NCBI GenBank assembly: GCA_035517775.1
Contig: DATIYF010000024.1
Span: 132,273-196,272 of the forward strand
Direction: 5' to 3'
Source: DATIYF01 sp035517775
GTDB lineage: Bacteria; Acidobacteriota; Terriglobia; Terriglobales; Acidobacteriaceae
Length of the DNA stretch: 64,000 bases
In this document: piece by piece, positions 1 through 8,274 of the stretch
Numbering within the stretch: position 1 is the first letter of the stretch
Layout: each line of letters starts with the position of its first letter
Notes under the pieces: model-generated
The model's database searches: none
The model's input: the letters and a program-made list of their open reading frames with translations, nothing else
Told to the model about the DNA's origin: nothing
Made by a program: the position numbers and the translations under genes

Positions 1-1247
1 CGCGAAGCCCCCAGCACGCCCGCCGTGACGGGAAAGTCGGGGGAACTGGTGGTGCCTGCGATATAAGCATTGCCGCTACCATCTACGGCAATTGAATTTC
101 CGGTCTCATCGCCGCTGCCGCCGATGAGCGTGGTGTAGTTCAAGGCGGAACCGTCGGCCTCGATCTGGCTGACGAAGACGTCTAGATTGGCTTTGGCGGA
201 AACCGTTGCCGAAGCGCCGGGGAAGTTGGGCGAAGCGGTATCGCCGGTGACGTAGGCATGCCCCGAACTATCCACCGCGATGGCCGTGGCATCATCCTGG
301 GCTGAGCCCCCGAGTAAAGTCGAGTAGCTCAGCACCGGATCAATCACCAGCTCGCGGCCGTGGTCATAGCGGCCGAAAGCGAGCGTCACCTGATGGTGGC
401 GGTGCAGCACGAAGCGCGCTTCCACCAGATGGCGCACTCCCTCCTGTTCCTGATACGCGGCCGGCTTGTGCAGGCGCAGCTGCCCGGCCGCGGAGGCCAG
501 GACCAGATCACCGCTGGGGTTTGTCGTAAGCTGGCGGGCGCCCCAGAAACGCAGGCGGATGGGTGAGGTGGCGGCCCCGGGCGCGACTACAAAATCAAAC
601 TCCAGCTGGCGCCGCCCGCCGTGGAAAAGCATGTCCACTCCGGGATAGACCTGCAGATAGCGCACCGAGGCGTAGTGCGGCACACTGCGCTGCCAGTGCT
701 GCGGGTCCTTGCCCAGAAAATAGTTCGACACGCCGGGCAACGGCTCACCGGGAAGCGTATGCGGGTGGGCGGCGGCTCCATCCAGGCACATGCGCACCAG
801 GGCCAGCTCCGCGGAATCGCGGGAGCTGCGGCGGCGGAGATTTTCGGCATGGCGTTCCTGCTTTGGGGCTGGCGCCGGCGCCGCCAGCGAAAATATCGCC
901 TCTCGCGCCGTGAGGAAGACGCTGTACCCCGGTCCGTGCGCAAGATACTTTACCCGCCGGTCGGTTTGGCCCTGATTCGCTTCAAAGGCCAGGGGTAGGG
1001 CGCCATAAGCCGCGATCAGGCGCTTGGCGGGAGGCGCGACCGGCTTCCCGGCGGTGGGCAATTGGCCTTCGCCCCCGGGCCGGCCAACCAAAGCCTGCAG
1101 CCGGTGGGCCACCGGAGTGAACTGCGCCGCCTCCGGAAGTTTGCCCCGAAGATGCAGCCATGCTCCCAGGGCCAGCAGCAGCACGCCGGCCACCGGCACG
1201 TAGTTTAGCCAGGAACCCACCCGCGGGCCGGGTCTCCGCACACTCAT
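1..1247 (-). CDS. DUF7948/SBBP beta-propeller repeat protein, partial (C-terminus beyond left edge)
   Basis: Reading the complement from the ATG at 1247 gives about 415 residues with no stop before the window edge. The protein starts with a short basic stretch and one hydrophobic segment (about residues 13-30, signal anchor or signal peptide). Next comes the motif YGALPLAFEANQGQTD, typical of the DUF7948 domain of large acidobacterial secreted proteins. From about residue 310 there are SBBP-type repeats of the form YSTLLGG...AIAVDSSGHAYVTG and YTTLIGG...SIAVDGSGNAYIAG, which predict beta-propeller blades. A GGAGGAG ribosome site lies just upstream of the ATG. The role is probably a secreted or surface protein; the substrate is unknown. 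It is divergent from the MFS gene. Confidence 0.88.
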   Translation of the reverse strand, partial: MSVRRPGPRVGSWLNYVPVAGVLLLALGAWLHLRGKLPEAAQFTPVAHRLQALVGRPGGEGQLPTAGKPVAPPAKRLIAAYGALPLAFEANQGQTDRRVKYLAHGPGYSVFLTAREAIFSLAAPAPAPKQERHAENLRRRSSRDSAELALVRMCLDGAAAHPHTLPGEPLPGVSNYFLGKDPQHWQRSVPHYASVRYLQVYPGVDMLFHGGRRQLEFDFVVAPGAATSPIRLRFWGARQLTTNPSGDLVLASAAGQLRLHKPAAYQEQEGVRHLVEARFVLHRHHQVTLAFGRYDHGRELVIDPVLSYSTLLGGSAQDDATAIAVDSSGHAYVTGDTASPNFPGASATVSAKANLDVFVSQIEADGSALNYTTLIGGSGDETGNSIAVDGSGNAYIAGTTSSPDFPVTAGVLGAS

Positions 1248-1311
1248 AACACTCCTCCAGAGGTCAAAGTCAGGCGCACGCCTGCCGCGCGGGCAAGAGC
1301 TGCCGCCGGAA

Positions 1312-1332
1312 ATATGTCGCATCACGACATAT
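1312..1332. promoter_or_regulatory. Perfect palindrome in the divergent promoter region (candidate operator)
   Basis: The sequence is ATATGTCG-N5-CGACATAT, two perfect 8-base arms. It lies 65 bp upstream of the SBBP gene start and 173 bp upstream of the MFS start. The shape fits a dimeric repressor such as the PadR or BlaI families, whose sites are AT-ended dyads of similar size. No regulator gene is adjacent, so the binding protein is unknown. Confidence 0.4.
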
Positions 1333-1504
1333 CGCGCATCATGCGGCCCGCCTATCTCGGAGTATCTTCTGGAGTCTTGAGGAGCGGCAATGGTTCAGCC
1401 TGCGCACTTAGGTAGGAAGCACTCCATCCTGGGAACGTTCCTGATCAGGCACCCGGAGCTTGCTTCCGCTGCCGGCGCCGGGCGTGAGATGATACCTGCC
1501 GCTC

Positions 1505-2794
1505 ATGCCGCCCAGGCTTGCAGACCGCCGGGAAATCGCCGTCCTGAAGCAGGTCAGCCGCCGCCTGCTGCCTTTTCTTTTTCTGCTTTATATCGTTGCC
1601 TACCTCGACCGCATCAACGTCGGCTTCGCCTTTCTGCAGATGCGCACCCAGCTGGGCTTTACCGACGAGGTCTATGGCTTGGGCGCGGGGCTGTTCTTTG
1701 CCGGCTATTTTCTCTTTCAGCTGCCCAGCAATCTGATTCTGATCCGGGTGGGGGCGCGGCGCTGGATTGCGGGTCTGATGGTGGTATGGGGGCTGGTCTC
1801 GGCCTCGATGATCTTCGTACGCACGCCGCATGGCTTTTACCTTTTGCGCTTTCTATTGGGAGCGGCGGAGGCGGGCTTTTTCCCCGGCATGGTGCTTTAT
1901 CTGAAGAGCTGGTTCCCGGCGAAGGCGCGGGCGCGCGCCATGGCCTGGTTCATGACCGCCGGGCCGATCTCGGGGGTGGTCGGCGGGCCGGTTTCCGGCG
2001 CCTTGCTGGGAATGCGGCACATCGGCCTGCAGGGCTGGCAGTGGCTGTTCATCATGGAGGGCGCGCCGGCCATTATGCTGGGGGGCGTGGTTCTCCTTTA
2101 CCTGACGGAAAGGCCGAGCCTCGCTGCCTGGCTTGAGGCCGGCGACCGCGCCTGGCTGGTGGAAGTGCTGGAGAGCGAGAGCCGGCATAATGCCGCCCAG
2201 GGACGCGCCCGGTTTTCCGCCGGCTTTCGCAGCGGCACCATCTGGCTGCTGGTGCTGGTGTACTTTGGCCTGAACATGTGCGCCTACGGCATGATGCTGT
2301 GGCTGCCGAGCGTCATTCAGAGCCTTGCCGGATTCAGCAACTTCGAGATCGGAGTGCTGACGGCGATTCCGAACCTGGCCGCCGCAATCATGATGGTGCT
2401 GGTGGGAAGGCACTCCGACCGCAGCGGCGAGCGCCGCTGGCACATCGCGCTTTCCGCGTTCGGCGGGGCGTTTGGGTTAGTCTTGACGGCTTACACGCAT
2501 TCTCCCATTCCGGTTTTAGTAGGAACCAGCCTGGCGATTGGAGGAGCTTTCTGCATGGATGGTCCTTTCTGGGCGCTGCCCACCAGCCTGCTGAGCGGCG
2601 CCGCGGCCGCGGCGGGAGTGGCGGTGATCAATTCTCTGGGAAACCTGGGTGGCTTCTTTGGACCGGCGACGCTAGGCTGGGTGCGCAGCCATACCGGGGG
2701 GTTCCGGGGTGGACTGCTGGTGATCGCCGCGGCCTTATCGGTTTCGGGCTGCATCGCCTTACTGGTGCGGACGCACGGTGCCGGGAGAGAGTAA
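1505..2794 (+). CDS. MFS transporter, anion:cation symporter-like
   Basis: The 429-residue protein has 12 likely membrane segments and the usual two-half MFS layout. The N-terminal YLDRINVGFAFLQM resembles the start of the ACS subfamily, which includes carriers of hexuronates, tartrate, phthalate and similar organic anions. The loop between helices 8 and 9 carries the GRHSDRSGERRWH variant of the MFS signature. Role: inner-membrane uptake of a small organic anion with a proton or cation (family knowledge); the substrate cannot be read from sequence. The ATG at 1505 has no strong ribosome site, but the first helix begins soon after it. It stands alone and is divergent from the SBBP gene. Confidence 0.85.
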   Translation: MPPRLADRREIAVLKQVSRRLLPFLFLLYIVAYLDRINVGFAFLQMRTQLGFTDEVYGLGAGLFFAGYFLFQLPSNLILIRVGARRWIAGLMVVWGLVSASMIFVRTPHGFYLLRFLLGAAEAGFFPGMVLYLKSWFPAKARARAMAWFMTAGPISGVVGGPVSGALLGMRHIGLQGWQWLFIMEGAPAIMLGGVVLLYLTERPSLAAWLEAGDRAWLVEVLESESRHNAAQGRARFSAGFRSGTIWLLVLVYFGLNMCAYGMMLWLPSVIQSLAGFSNFEIGVLTAIPNLAAAIMMVLVGRHSDRSGERRWHIALSAFGGAFGLVLTAYTHSPIPVLVGTSLAIGGAFCMDGPFWALPTSLLSGAAAAAGVAVINSLGNLGGFFGPATLGWVRSHTGGFRGGLLVIAAALSVSGCIALLVRTHGAGRE

Positions 2795-2951
2795 TAAGTC
2801 ATTCTATTTCTGTAAGTTGTAGGGCTAATATCTAGCCGTGCTCAGACTGAGCCTCAACCACCGCCGGCCTTTGGGCCCAGGGCTCGCTGTGCCCACCCAC
2901 CCGCTTTCCGTGGGCCGCATCTGGCTTCGCATGTGCGCGGCTTGCCTCGAT

Positions 2952-2960
2952 TGCTACAAT
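2952..2960 (+). promoter_or_regulatory. Possible extended -10 promoter element for the lipid cluster
   Basis: TGCTACAAT matches the extended -10 form TGN-TATAAT with one change. It would place a transcription start near 2967, about 50 bp before the first gene of the cluster at 3020. No clear -35 hexamer is seen, which is normal for extended -10 promoters. It rests on a single short match. Confidence 0.3.
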
Positions 2961-3019
2961 AGTGTGCTTCCACCCGGCTCGGGTGACCCTCGGCCCGCAA
3001 GTCTAGCGGCAGAAAGAAC

Positions 3020-5368
3020 TTGGAACCAGCGAAAGCCAATTTCGAACACGCCCCGCGGGTTTATTGGCGCGTGGAAGGGACGCTGCTGGAGCTGACCACG
3101 GTCCGCTCCATCGCTTTCTTCACCAGCAATGCGCACACCTTCGCGGAGCGCTCGGTGCGGAGGGGCCTGGTCCTGCTGATGGCCCTGTTGCGGCCCTTCT
3201 TATATTCGATCAACCGTGAATTTGCCACGCGGGTGGTGCATTCGGTGCTGCGGGGAGTAACTCGCGACCGCCTCGATCTTCTGGGGGAAGAATACTTCAA
3301 GTACAAGTTGCAGCCTCGCCTGAAGCCCGAGGGGGTGCGCGCGGTGCAAGCCCTGGTGGCTTGCGGCGCCAATGTGGTTCTGGTCAGCCACGGACTGGAA
3401 AACGTGATGCGGCCTTTGGCCCATCACCTGGGAGTGAAGTGGCTGCTCTGCAACCGGCTGGAGTTCCGCGACGGCGTGGCCACGGGCCGGTTGCTCGACC
3501 CTGTGGTGCGGCCGCGGGGGCTGTGGGTGCGGATTACGGGCGAAGGGCGCGATGGCCGGCGCGATCTGGCGCGCCTGGCGCGCGAGCTCGGCCTGTGGAG
3601 CACCGAGCCATTGCGTGCGGCAGTGATTCCCGCCAGGCGGCAGATTCCCGTTCCGGAACGACCGATCGTTAACTTCAATGGAAACGGCAAGCACGAACCG
3701 CTCAGCGTGCGCAAAGCGCTGGCGGGAAAGCAGGTGCTCCTGATCGGCGTGACCGGATTCATTGGCAAGGTCTGGCTGGCCAATACGCTGCTGGATTTGC
3801 CTGAGATCGGCAAGATTTATCTGCTGATCCGGCGGCAGAAATCGAACCCGGCGGGCAAGCGCTTCGAGAAGCTGGTGGGGGAGTCTCCGGTCTTCGATCC
3901 GCTGTTTGAGCGCTATCGCGCCGGGCTGGCGCAGTTTTTGAACGAACGGGTCGAGGTGATTGAGGGCGACGTGACCCAGCCGGCTTTGGGCCTGGAGGCA
4001 GCCGTGGCGGAACGGCTGCGCCCGCAGCTCGACCTGGTGATCAACAGCTCGGGCCTCACGGATTTTAATCCTGACCTGCGCGATGCCCTGGCCACCAACG
4101 TGGACGCCGCGGTGAAGGTGCTGGAATTCGTGCGGCAATGCGACCATGCCGGGCTGCTGCACCTTTCCACCTGCTATGTTGCGGGCGCCCGCGATGGGCG
4201 GGTCGGCGAGAGACTGAGGCTGAACTACACTCCCGCCGCCGACCCTGGCTTCGATGCCGAGCACGAGTGGCGCGAACTGCATGCTTTCATTCAAAGGGCC
4301 GAACAGAAGGCGGAAAGCGCGGAGGTCAGCAGCGAGCTGCGGCAGCAGGCGGTGGGAAAGGAACACGCCGCCCGGGACCTGCGAGGCGCGGCGCTCGAGC
4401 ACCAGATTCGCAAGAACCGAATCCGCTGGCTGCGCAATTATCTGACCGAGGCCGGGAGCCAGCGCGCCCAGGAGCTGGGCTGGCCCAATACTTACACTCT
4501 CACCAAGAGCCTGGCGGAATCGCTGATTCACAAGTACGGGGCCGGTTTACCCATCGCCGTGGTGCGCCCGGCCATTGTGGAGACCTCGCTGCAGCAGCCA
4601 TTTCAAGGCTGGAATGAAGGCATCAATACCTCGGCTTCGCTCTCCTACCTGCTGGGCACCAGCTTCCGCCAGCTTCCTTCCAACGAGCGCAAGCGGCTGG
4701 ATATCATTCCCGTGGATTCGGTCTGCCGGGGGATGACGCTGATCGCGGCGGCGATTGTCGAGCGCCGCCATGATCCCCTCTATCAGCTGGCCACCTCGGT
4801 CACCAATCCCTGCGATATGGGCCGCTGCATCGAGTTGACTTCACTCGCGCACCGCCGCCATTACCGCGCCCAGGAGGGCCTGGAATACTGGCTTCGCTTG
4901 CGCCTGGATGCCATCCCCGTCTCCAAGCAGCGCTACAACCGCATGTCGGCGCCGGCGCAGAAGGCGATCATCAAGTCCATTCAGCGCATCATGTCGCCCT
5001 TGCCGTTGCGCAAGCCGCCGCTGGCCCGCGCCGAGCGCAATCTGGAAAGAGTGGAGAAGCTGGTGCAGCTTTTCGAGCCCTTCATTCTTCTTAATGAGCA
5101 CGACTTCGTGGCTGATAACGTGGAGAGGCTTTCCCTGAGTCTGGTAGAAGATGAAAGGGCCAGCTTCGGCTACGACACGCGCTCGATAGACTGGTGGGAA
5201 TACTGGATCAACATCCACATTCCCGCGCTGCGCAAGTGGACCTACCCGCTGATCGAAGGCAGGCCGCTCGAGGCGCGTCCGTTGCGCAAACTGCACCTGG
5301 AGGAGCCCCAAGCCAACGGCGAAACCGTCCACACGGGCACAAACGGAGCAACGTGGCGATATTCCTGA
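3020..5368 (+). CDS. Degenerate HAD domain fused to NAD(P)-dependent fatty acyl-CoA/thioester reductase
   Basis: 782 residues. Residues 15-22 (YWRVEGTL) sit where HAD phosphatases have DxDGTL, so nucleophile Asp is Arg17 and the acid Asp is Glu19. The HAD-IB-like stretch LLCNRLEFRDGVATGRLLDP follows, so the fold is probably kept while catalysis is probably lost. A Rossmann domain starts near residue 237 with GVTGFIG (243-249) and carries the catalytic pair Y492/K496 (YTLTK), as in alcohol-forming fatty acyl-CoA reductases of the male-sterility family. A FAR_C-like tail follows. Expected reaction: an acyl thioester reduced with NAD(P)H to aldehyde or alcohol. The start is TTG. The next gene overlaps its 3' end by 16 bp, implying coupled translation. 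First gene of the lipid cluster. Confidence 0.85.
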   Translation: MEPAKANFEHAPRVYWRVEGTLLELTTVRSIAFFTSNAHTFAERSVRRGLVLLMALLRPFLYSINREFATRVVHSVLRGVTRDRLDLLGEEYFKYKLQPRLKPEGVRAVQALVACGANVVLVSHGLENVMRPLAHHLGVKWLLCNRLEFRDGVATGRLLDPVVRPRGLWVRITGEGRDGRRDLARLARELGLWSTEPLRAAVIPARRQIPVPERPIVNFNGNGKHEPLSVRKALAGKQVLLIGVTGFIGKVWLANTLLDLPEIGKIYLLIRRQKSNPAGKRFEKLVGESPVFDPLFERYRAGLAQFLNERVEVIEGDVTQPALGLEAAVAERLRPQLDLVINSSGLTDFNPDLRDALATNVDAAVKVLEFVRQCDHAGLLHLSTCYVAGARDGRVGERLRLNYTPAADPGFDAEHEWRELHAFIQRAEQKAESAEVSSELRQQAVGKEHAARDLRGAALEHQIRKNRIRWLRNYLTEAGSQRAQELGWPNTYTLTKSLAESLIHKYGAGLPIAVVRPAIVETSLQQPFQGWNEGINTSASLSYLLGTSFRQLPSNERKRLDIIPVDSVCRGMTLIAAAIVERRHDPLYQLATSVTNPCDMGRCIELTSLAHRRHYRAQEGLEYWLRLRLDAIPVSKQRYNRMSAPAQKAIIKSIQRIMSPLPLRKPPLARAERNLERVEKLVQLFEPFILLNEHDFVADNVERLSLSLVEDERASFGYDTRSIDWWEYWINIHIPALRKWTYPLIEGRPLEARPLRKLHLEEPQANGETVHTGTNGATWRYS

Positions 5369-6486
5369 CCGGGGCGACCGGCTACATCGGCGCGCATGTC
5401 GCCGCCAATCTGCTGCAAGGCCATGACGCGGGATTGAACCTGCTGGTGCGGGCGCGCGACCCGCACGAGGCCGAGGTCCGGCTGTGGCGGGCGCTGCAGC
5501 TGCACATGGAATTCCCGCGGTTTTACGAGTATCTGCAGACCCGCATCCGCATCTTCCGCGGCGATCTCACCGGCCAGCAATTTGGCCTCAGCCGCGATGA
5601 TTATGACCGCCTGGTTCACACCACCGATTCGGTGGTGCACTGCGCCGCCTCGCTCAACCGCAAGTCAGAGAAGAGCTGCCTGAACGTGAACCTGCGCGGG
5701 ACGCTGGAAGTCATTCAGTTGGCGCAGCGATCGAATTATTACCACGGGGTGCGCCGCTTCAGCCATGTGAGCACGGTGGCGGTTGCCGGCATGAGGCACA
5801 ACGAAGTGGTGACCGAAGATGCCTCGATTGACTGGGACCGCTCGGACTACGACCCTTACGCCCGCACCAAGAAATTCTGCGAGCACATGATCCGGCAGCT
5901 TTTGCCGGATGTCTCCAAAACGATCTTCCGGCCGAGCATCGTGCTGGGCGACAGCCGCTATCCACAGACCACGCAGTTCGACATGGTGAGGTCGTTCGTA
6001 TTTCTCGCCGGCCTGCCGGTGCTGCCCTTCCGCTCCAGCGATAAGATTGATATTGTCAACGTGGATTTCGTGGCCGACGCGGTCGCTACTCTGCATCAGA
6101 AGGCGCAGCCGCAGCATGATACCTATCATCTTTCCTCGGGGCGGGAGTCGCAGACTTTTCGCGAGCTGACCAGTGCGCTGGCGGGAGCACAGAACAAGCG
6201 CGGCCCGCTGTTCCTGCCGTTTCTCGAGCGCCCGTTTGCCGGGCTGGTGAATACGTTTTCGAACTCGCGCAGCGCGCTGGGGCGCAATGCCGCGCTGATG
6301 AAAGTATTCATGCCTTACCTGGTCTGGAACACGGTGTTTGATAACAACCGTGTGACCAGCGAACTGGGCCGCAAGCCGGCGCCGTTTTCCCAGTACAGTT
6401 ATCCCTTGCTCAAGTTCAGTCGCGAGGGCAATTTCGCCTACCGCTATCAGGAGTGGCCGGCCCAGGCCGGAGGGTCGGCGGCATGA
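5353..6486 (+). CDS. SDR family NAD(P)-dependent oxidoreductase (thioester-reductase/epimerase type)
   Basis: 377 residues from a GTG start with GGAG eight bases upstream. This start puts the dinucleotide-binding motif GATGYIG at residues 6-12, as expected for an extended SDR. The catalytic pair is Y169/K173 (YARTK), and a Ser/Thr-rich VSTVAVAG strand precedes it. The protein resembles the reductase domain of the upstream gene without the HAD part and is likely cytosolic. It could reduce a thioester-bound acyl chain, or act on a sugar or sterol-like alcohol; sequence alone does not decide. It overlaps the upstream gene by 16 bp and the downstream gene by 4 bp (ATGA), so the three form a tight operon. 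Confidence 0.82.
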   Translation: MAIFLTGATGYIGAHVAANLLQGHDAGLNLLVRARDPHEAEVRLWRALQLHMEFPRFYEYLQTRIRIFRGDLTGQQFGLSRDDYDRLVHTTDSVVHCAASLNRKSEKSCLNVNLRGTLEVIQLAQRSNYYHGVRRFSHVSTVAVAGMRHNEVVTEDASIDWDRSDYDPYARTKKFCEHMIRQLLPDVSKTIFRPSIVLGDSRYPQTTQFDMVRSFVFLAGLPVLPFRSSDKIDIVNVDFVADAVATLHQKAQPQHDTYHLSSGRESQTFRELTSALAGAQNKRGPLFLPFLERPFAGLVNTFSNSRSALGRNAALMKVFMPYLVWNTVFDNNRVTSELGRKPAPFSQYSYPLLKFSREGNFAYRYQEWPAQAGGSAA

Positions 6487-7892
6487 TGGATTTTATTCTC
6501 GAGGCCTGGGTCAGCAGCAGCATTGAAGCCGCCAAGCTGCGCTGGATGCTGGGCAAGGGCCAGGGCTGGCAGCCGGGCGAAAAGTTGAAGCTGCTCTTCG
6601 CCGGCTATAACGGTACCCGCAACATGGGCTCGGATGTGCGCGTGGAAGAGATGCTGCGGCAGATTCGGCACATTCTGGGCCCGGAGAAAACTGCCTTCAG
6701 CGTAATGACCCATATGCCCGAGCTTTCCCAGGGATATTTCGAAGGCACGGCGCAGGTGCATCTGCCCGATATTTTCCCGCCTTTTCTTTCCGAAGAAGTG
6801 CCGAAGCACCATGGGGTGGTGGCCTGCGAAGGCTCGGCCTTCAAGAGCAAATTCGCCAATGCGCTCACGACCATGATGATCGGCGCGCTGGGCCTGGCGG
6901 CGGCCGAGAACAAGCTCTCGGTCGGCTATGGCTCCGAAGCCGGGCACATGGACCCCATGATCCGCAAGATGTGCGCCCGCTTCTGCCAGAATTCTCTGGT
7001 TATCACCCGCAACGAAGAATCGCGCGGAATTCTGCGCGAGCTGGGAGTTCCGACCGAACTTGGAACAGATACCGCCTGGACCTTCGAGCCGCTGCCTTGC
7101 GAGTACGGCCACGGTATTCTGAAGAAAGTCGGCTGGGATGGCCGCACGCCGGTGCTGGTGGTTTGCCCGATCAATCCCTTTGAATGGCCGGTGAAGGCTT
7201 CGGTGGCGAAGCTGGCTTTGCGTACCGTCGCCGGCATGTACAAAGACAGCCACTACCGCTCGGTGTATTTTCATAATTCGGGTCCCGCCGCCGACCGCGC
7301 GCTGGCGCACTATCTGACTTCGATCGGCAATGCCGTCGAGGCCTTCCGCAAGCGGCGCAAGGTGTTCGTCATTCTGGTGGCCACCGAACGCCTGGATGCC
7401 CGCCCGGCGCGGCGCATCTCTGAGCAGTTGGGCGGCGTGCCGGTGCTGACCTCGGCCGAATACACCATGTACGAGCTGGTGAGCATTCTGCGCGCCTGCC
7501 ACATGATGGCCTCGTCGCGTTACCACGGCATTGTGACCTCCATGCCGGGCCTGGTGCCCTCGGCCGGCATCACCATGGATGAGCGCATTCGCAACCTGAT
7601 GCGCGAGCGCGGCCATCAGGACCTGCTGATGACCGTGGATGATCCTGACCTGGAGTCCAAGTTGCTGGCCGCGCTGGAGAAGCTGGCCTCGGAGGGCGAG
7701 CGCATTGCCGATGGCATCGGGCGCACGGTAGTGCGCAATTTGAAGGTCATGGCCCGCATGGGCGTCTATTTTGAGGAGGAGGTGCGGCGGCGCTATCCGG
7801 AATTTGAAACACGAAAAGGCGAGTGGAGCTGGGAGTCCTATTTACCGCCGCTGAGCATCGGTCTGCGAAGCCTGCTGGAAGCTTTCAGCTGA
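6483..7892 (+). CDS. Polysaccharide pyruvyl transferase family protein
   Basis: 469 residues, starting at the ATG of an ATGA overlap with the SDR gene. The N-terminal FAGYNGTRNMGSDVRVEEML and C-terminal SSRYHGIVTSMPGLVPSAGI are hallmarks of the pyruvyl transferase family (PF04230), which moves pyruvate from phosphoenolpyruvate to a sugar as a ketal (CsaB and WcaK types). The protein is longer than simple members and has a C-terminal helical extension of about 90 residues. A first hydrophobic stretch is weak, so it is probably cytosolic or peripheral. Its location inside a fatty-acyl cluster is unusual and suggests a pyruvylated glycolipid or lipid-linked sugar (inference). Confidence 0.82.
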   Translation: MMDFILEAWVSSSIEAAKLRWMLGKGQGWQPGEKLKLLFAGYNGTRNMGSDVRVEEMLRQIRHILGPEKTAFSVMTHMPELSQGYFEGTAQVHLPDIFPPFLSEEVPKHHGVVACEGSAFKSKFANALTTMMIGALGLAAAENKLSVGYGSEAGHMDPMIRKMCARFCQNSLVITRNEESRGILRELGVPTELGTDTAWTFEPLPCEYGHGILKKVGWDGRTPVLVVCPINPFEWPVKASVAKLALRTVAGMYKDSHYRSVYFHNSGPAADRALAHYLTSIGNAVEAFRKRRKVFVILVATERLDARPARRISEQLGGVPVLTSAEYTMYELVSILRACHMMASSRYHGIVTSMPGLVPSAGITMDERIRNLMRERGHQDLLMTVDDPDLESKLLAALEKLASEGERIADGIGRTVVRNLKVMARMGVYFEEEVRRRYPEFETRKGEWSWESYLPPLSIGLRSLLEAFS

Positions 7893-7911
7893 CCCGCCGG
7901 GGAGAAACCAA

Positions 7912-8241
7912 TTGATCTGCCGTATTTGGAGGGGTTGGACCACGCCTGAGAATTCCGAGGCTTACGACCACTATCTGAAGGCGGAGCTTTTCCCGCAGGT
8001 GGAACGCGAGCTTTCCAGCCGAGGCTTTCGCGGATTTCACCTGCTCCGCCGGGCGGGCACGGCGGAAACGGAATTCGTAACAATGTTGTGGTTTGATTCT
8101 CTGGCGGCGGTACAATCCTTCGCCGGAGCGGACTACGAGGTCCCGGTAATTTCGCAGAAGGCTCATTCGCTGCTCTCCCGTTTTGCTGAACGGGCCGAGC
8201 ACTTCGAGCTGAGCAGCTCCGATTGCCAGGGGTTCCGCTAA
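7912..8241 (+). CDS. Antibiotic biosynthesis monooxygenase (ABM)-fold small protein
   Basis: 109 residues from a TTG start preceded by GGGGAG. The ICRIWRGWTTPENSEAYDHYLK opening and the FVTMLWFDSLAAVQSFAGADYE strand-helix pair are typical of dimeric alpha/beta-barrel ABM-like proteins. Many family members act as cofactor-free oxygenases, others only bind small molecules, so catalysis is not shown here. It lies 19 bp after the pyruvyltransferase and 33 bp before the acyl ligase, so it is probably co-transcribed. Confidence 0.68.
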   Translation: MICRIWRGWTTPENSEAYDHYLKAELFPQVERELSSRGFRGFHLLRRAGTAETEFVTMLWFDSLAAVQSFAGADYEVPVISQKAHSLLSRFAERAEHFELSSSDCQGFR

Positions 8242-8274
8242 GCGTTCCAAGCTTCAGGGGAAGAAAAATCTGCG

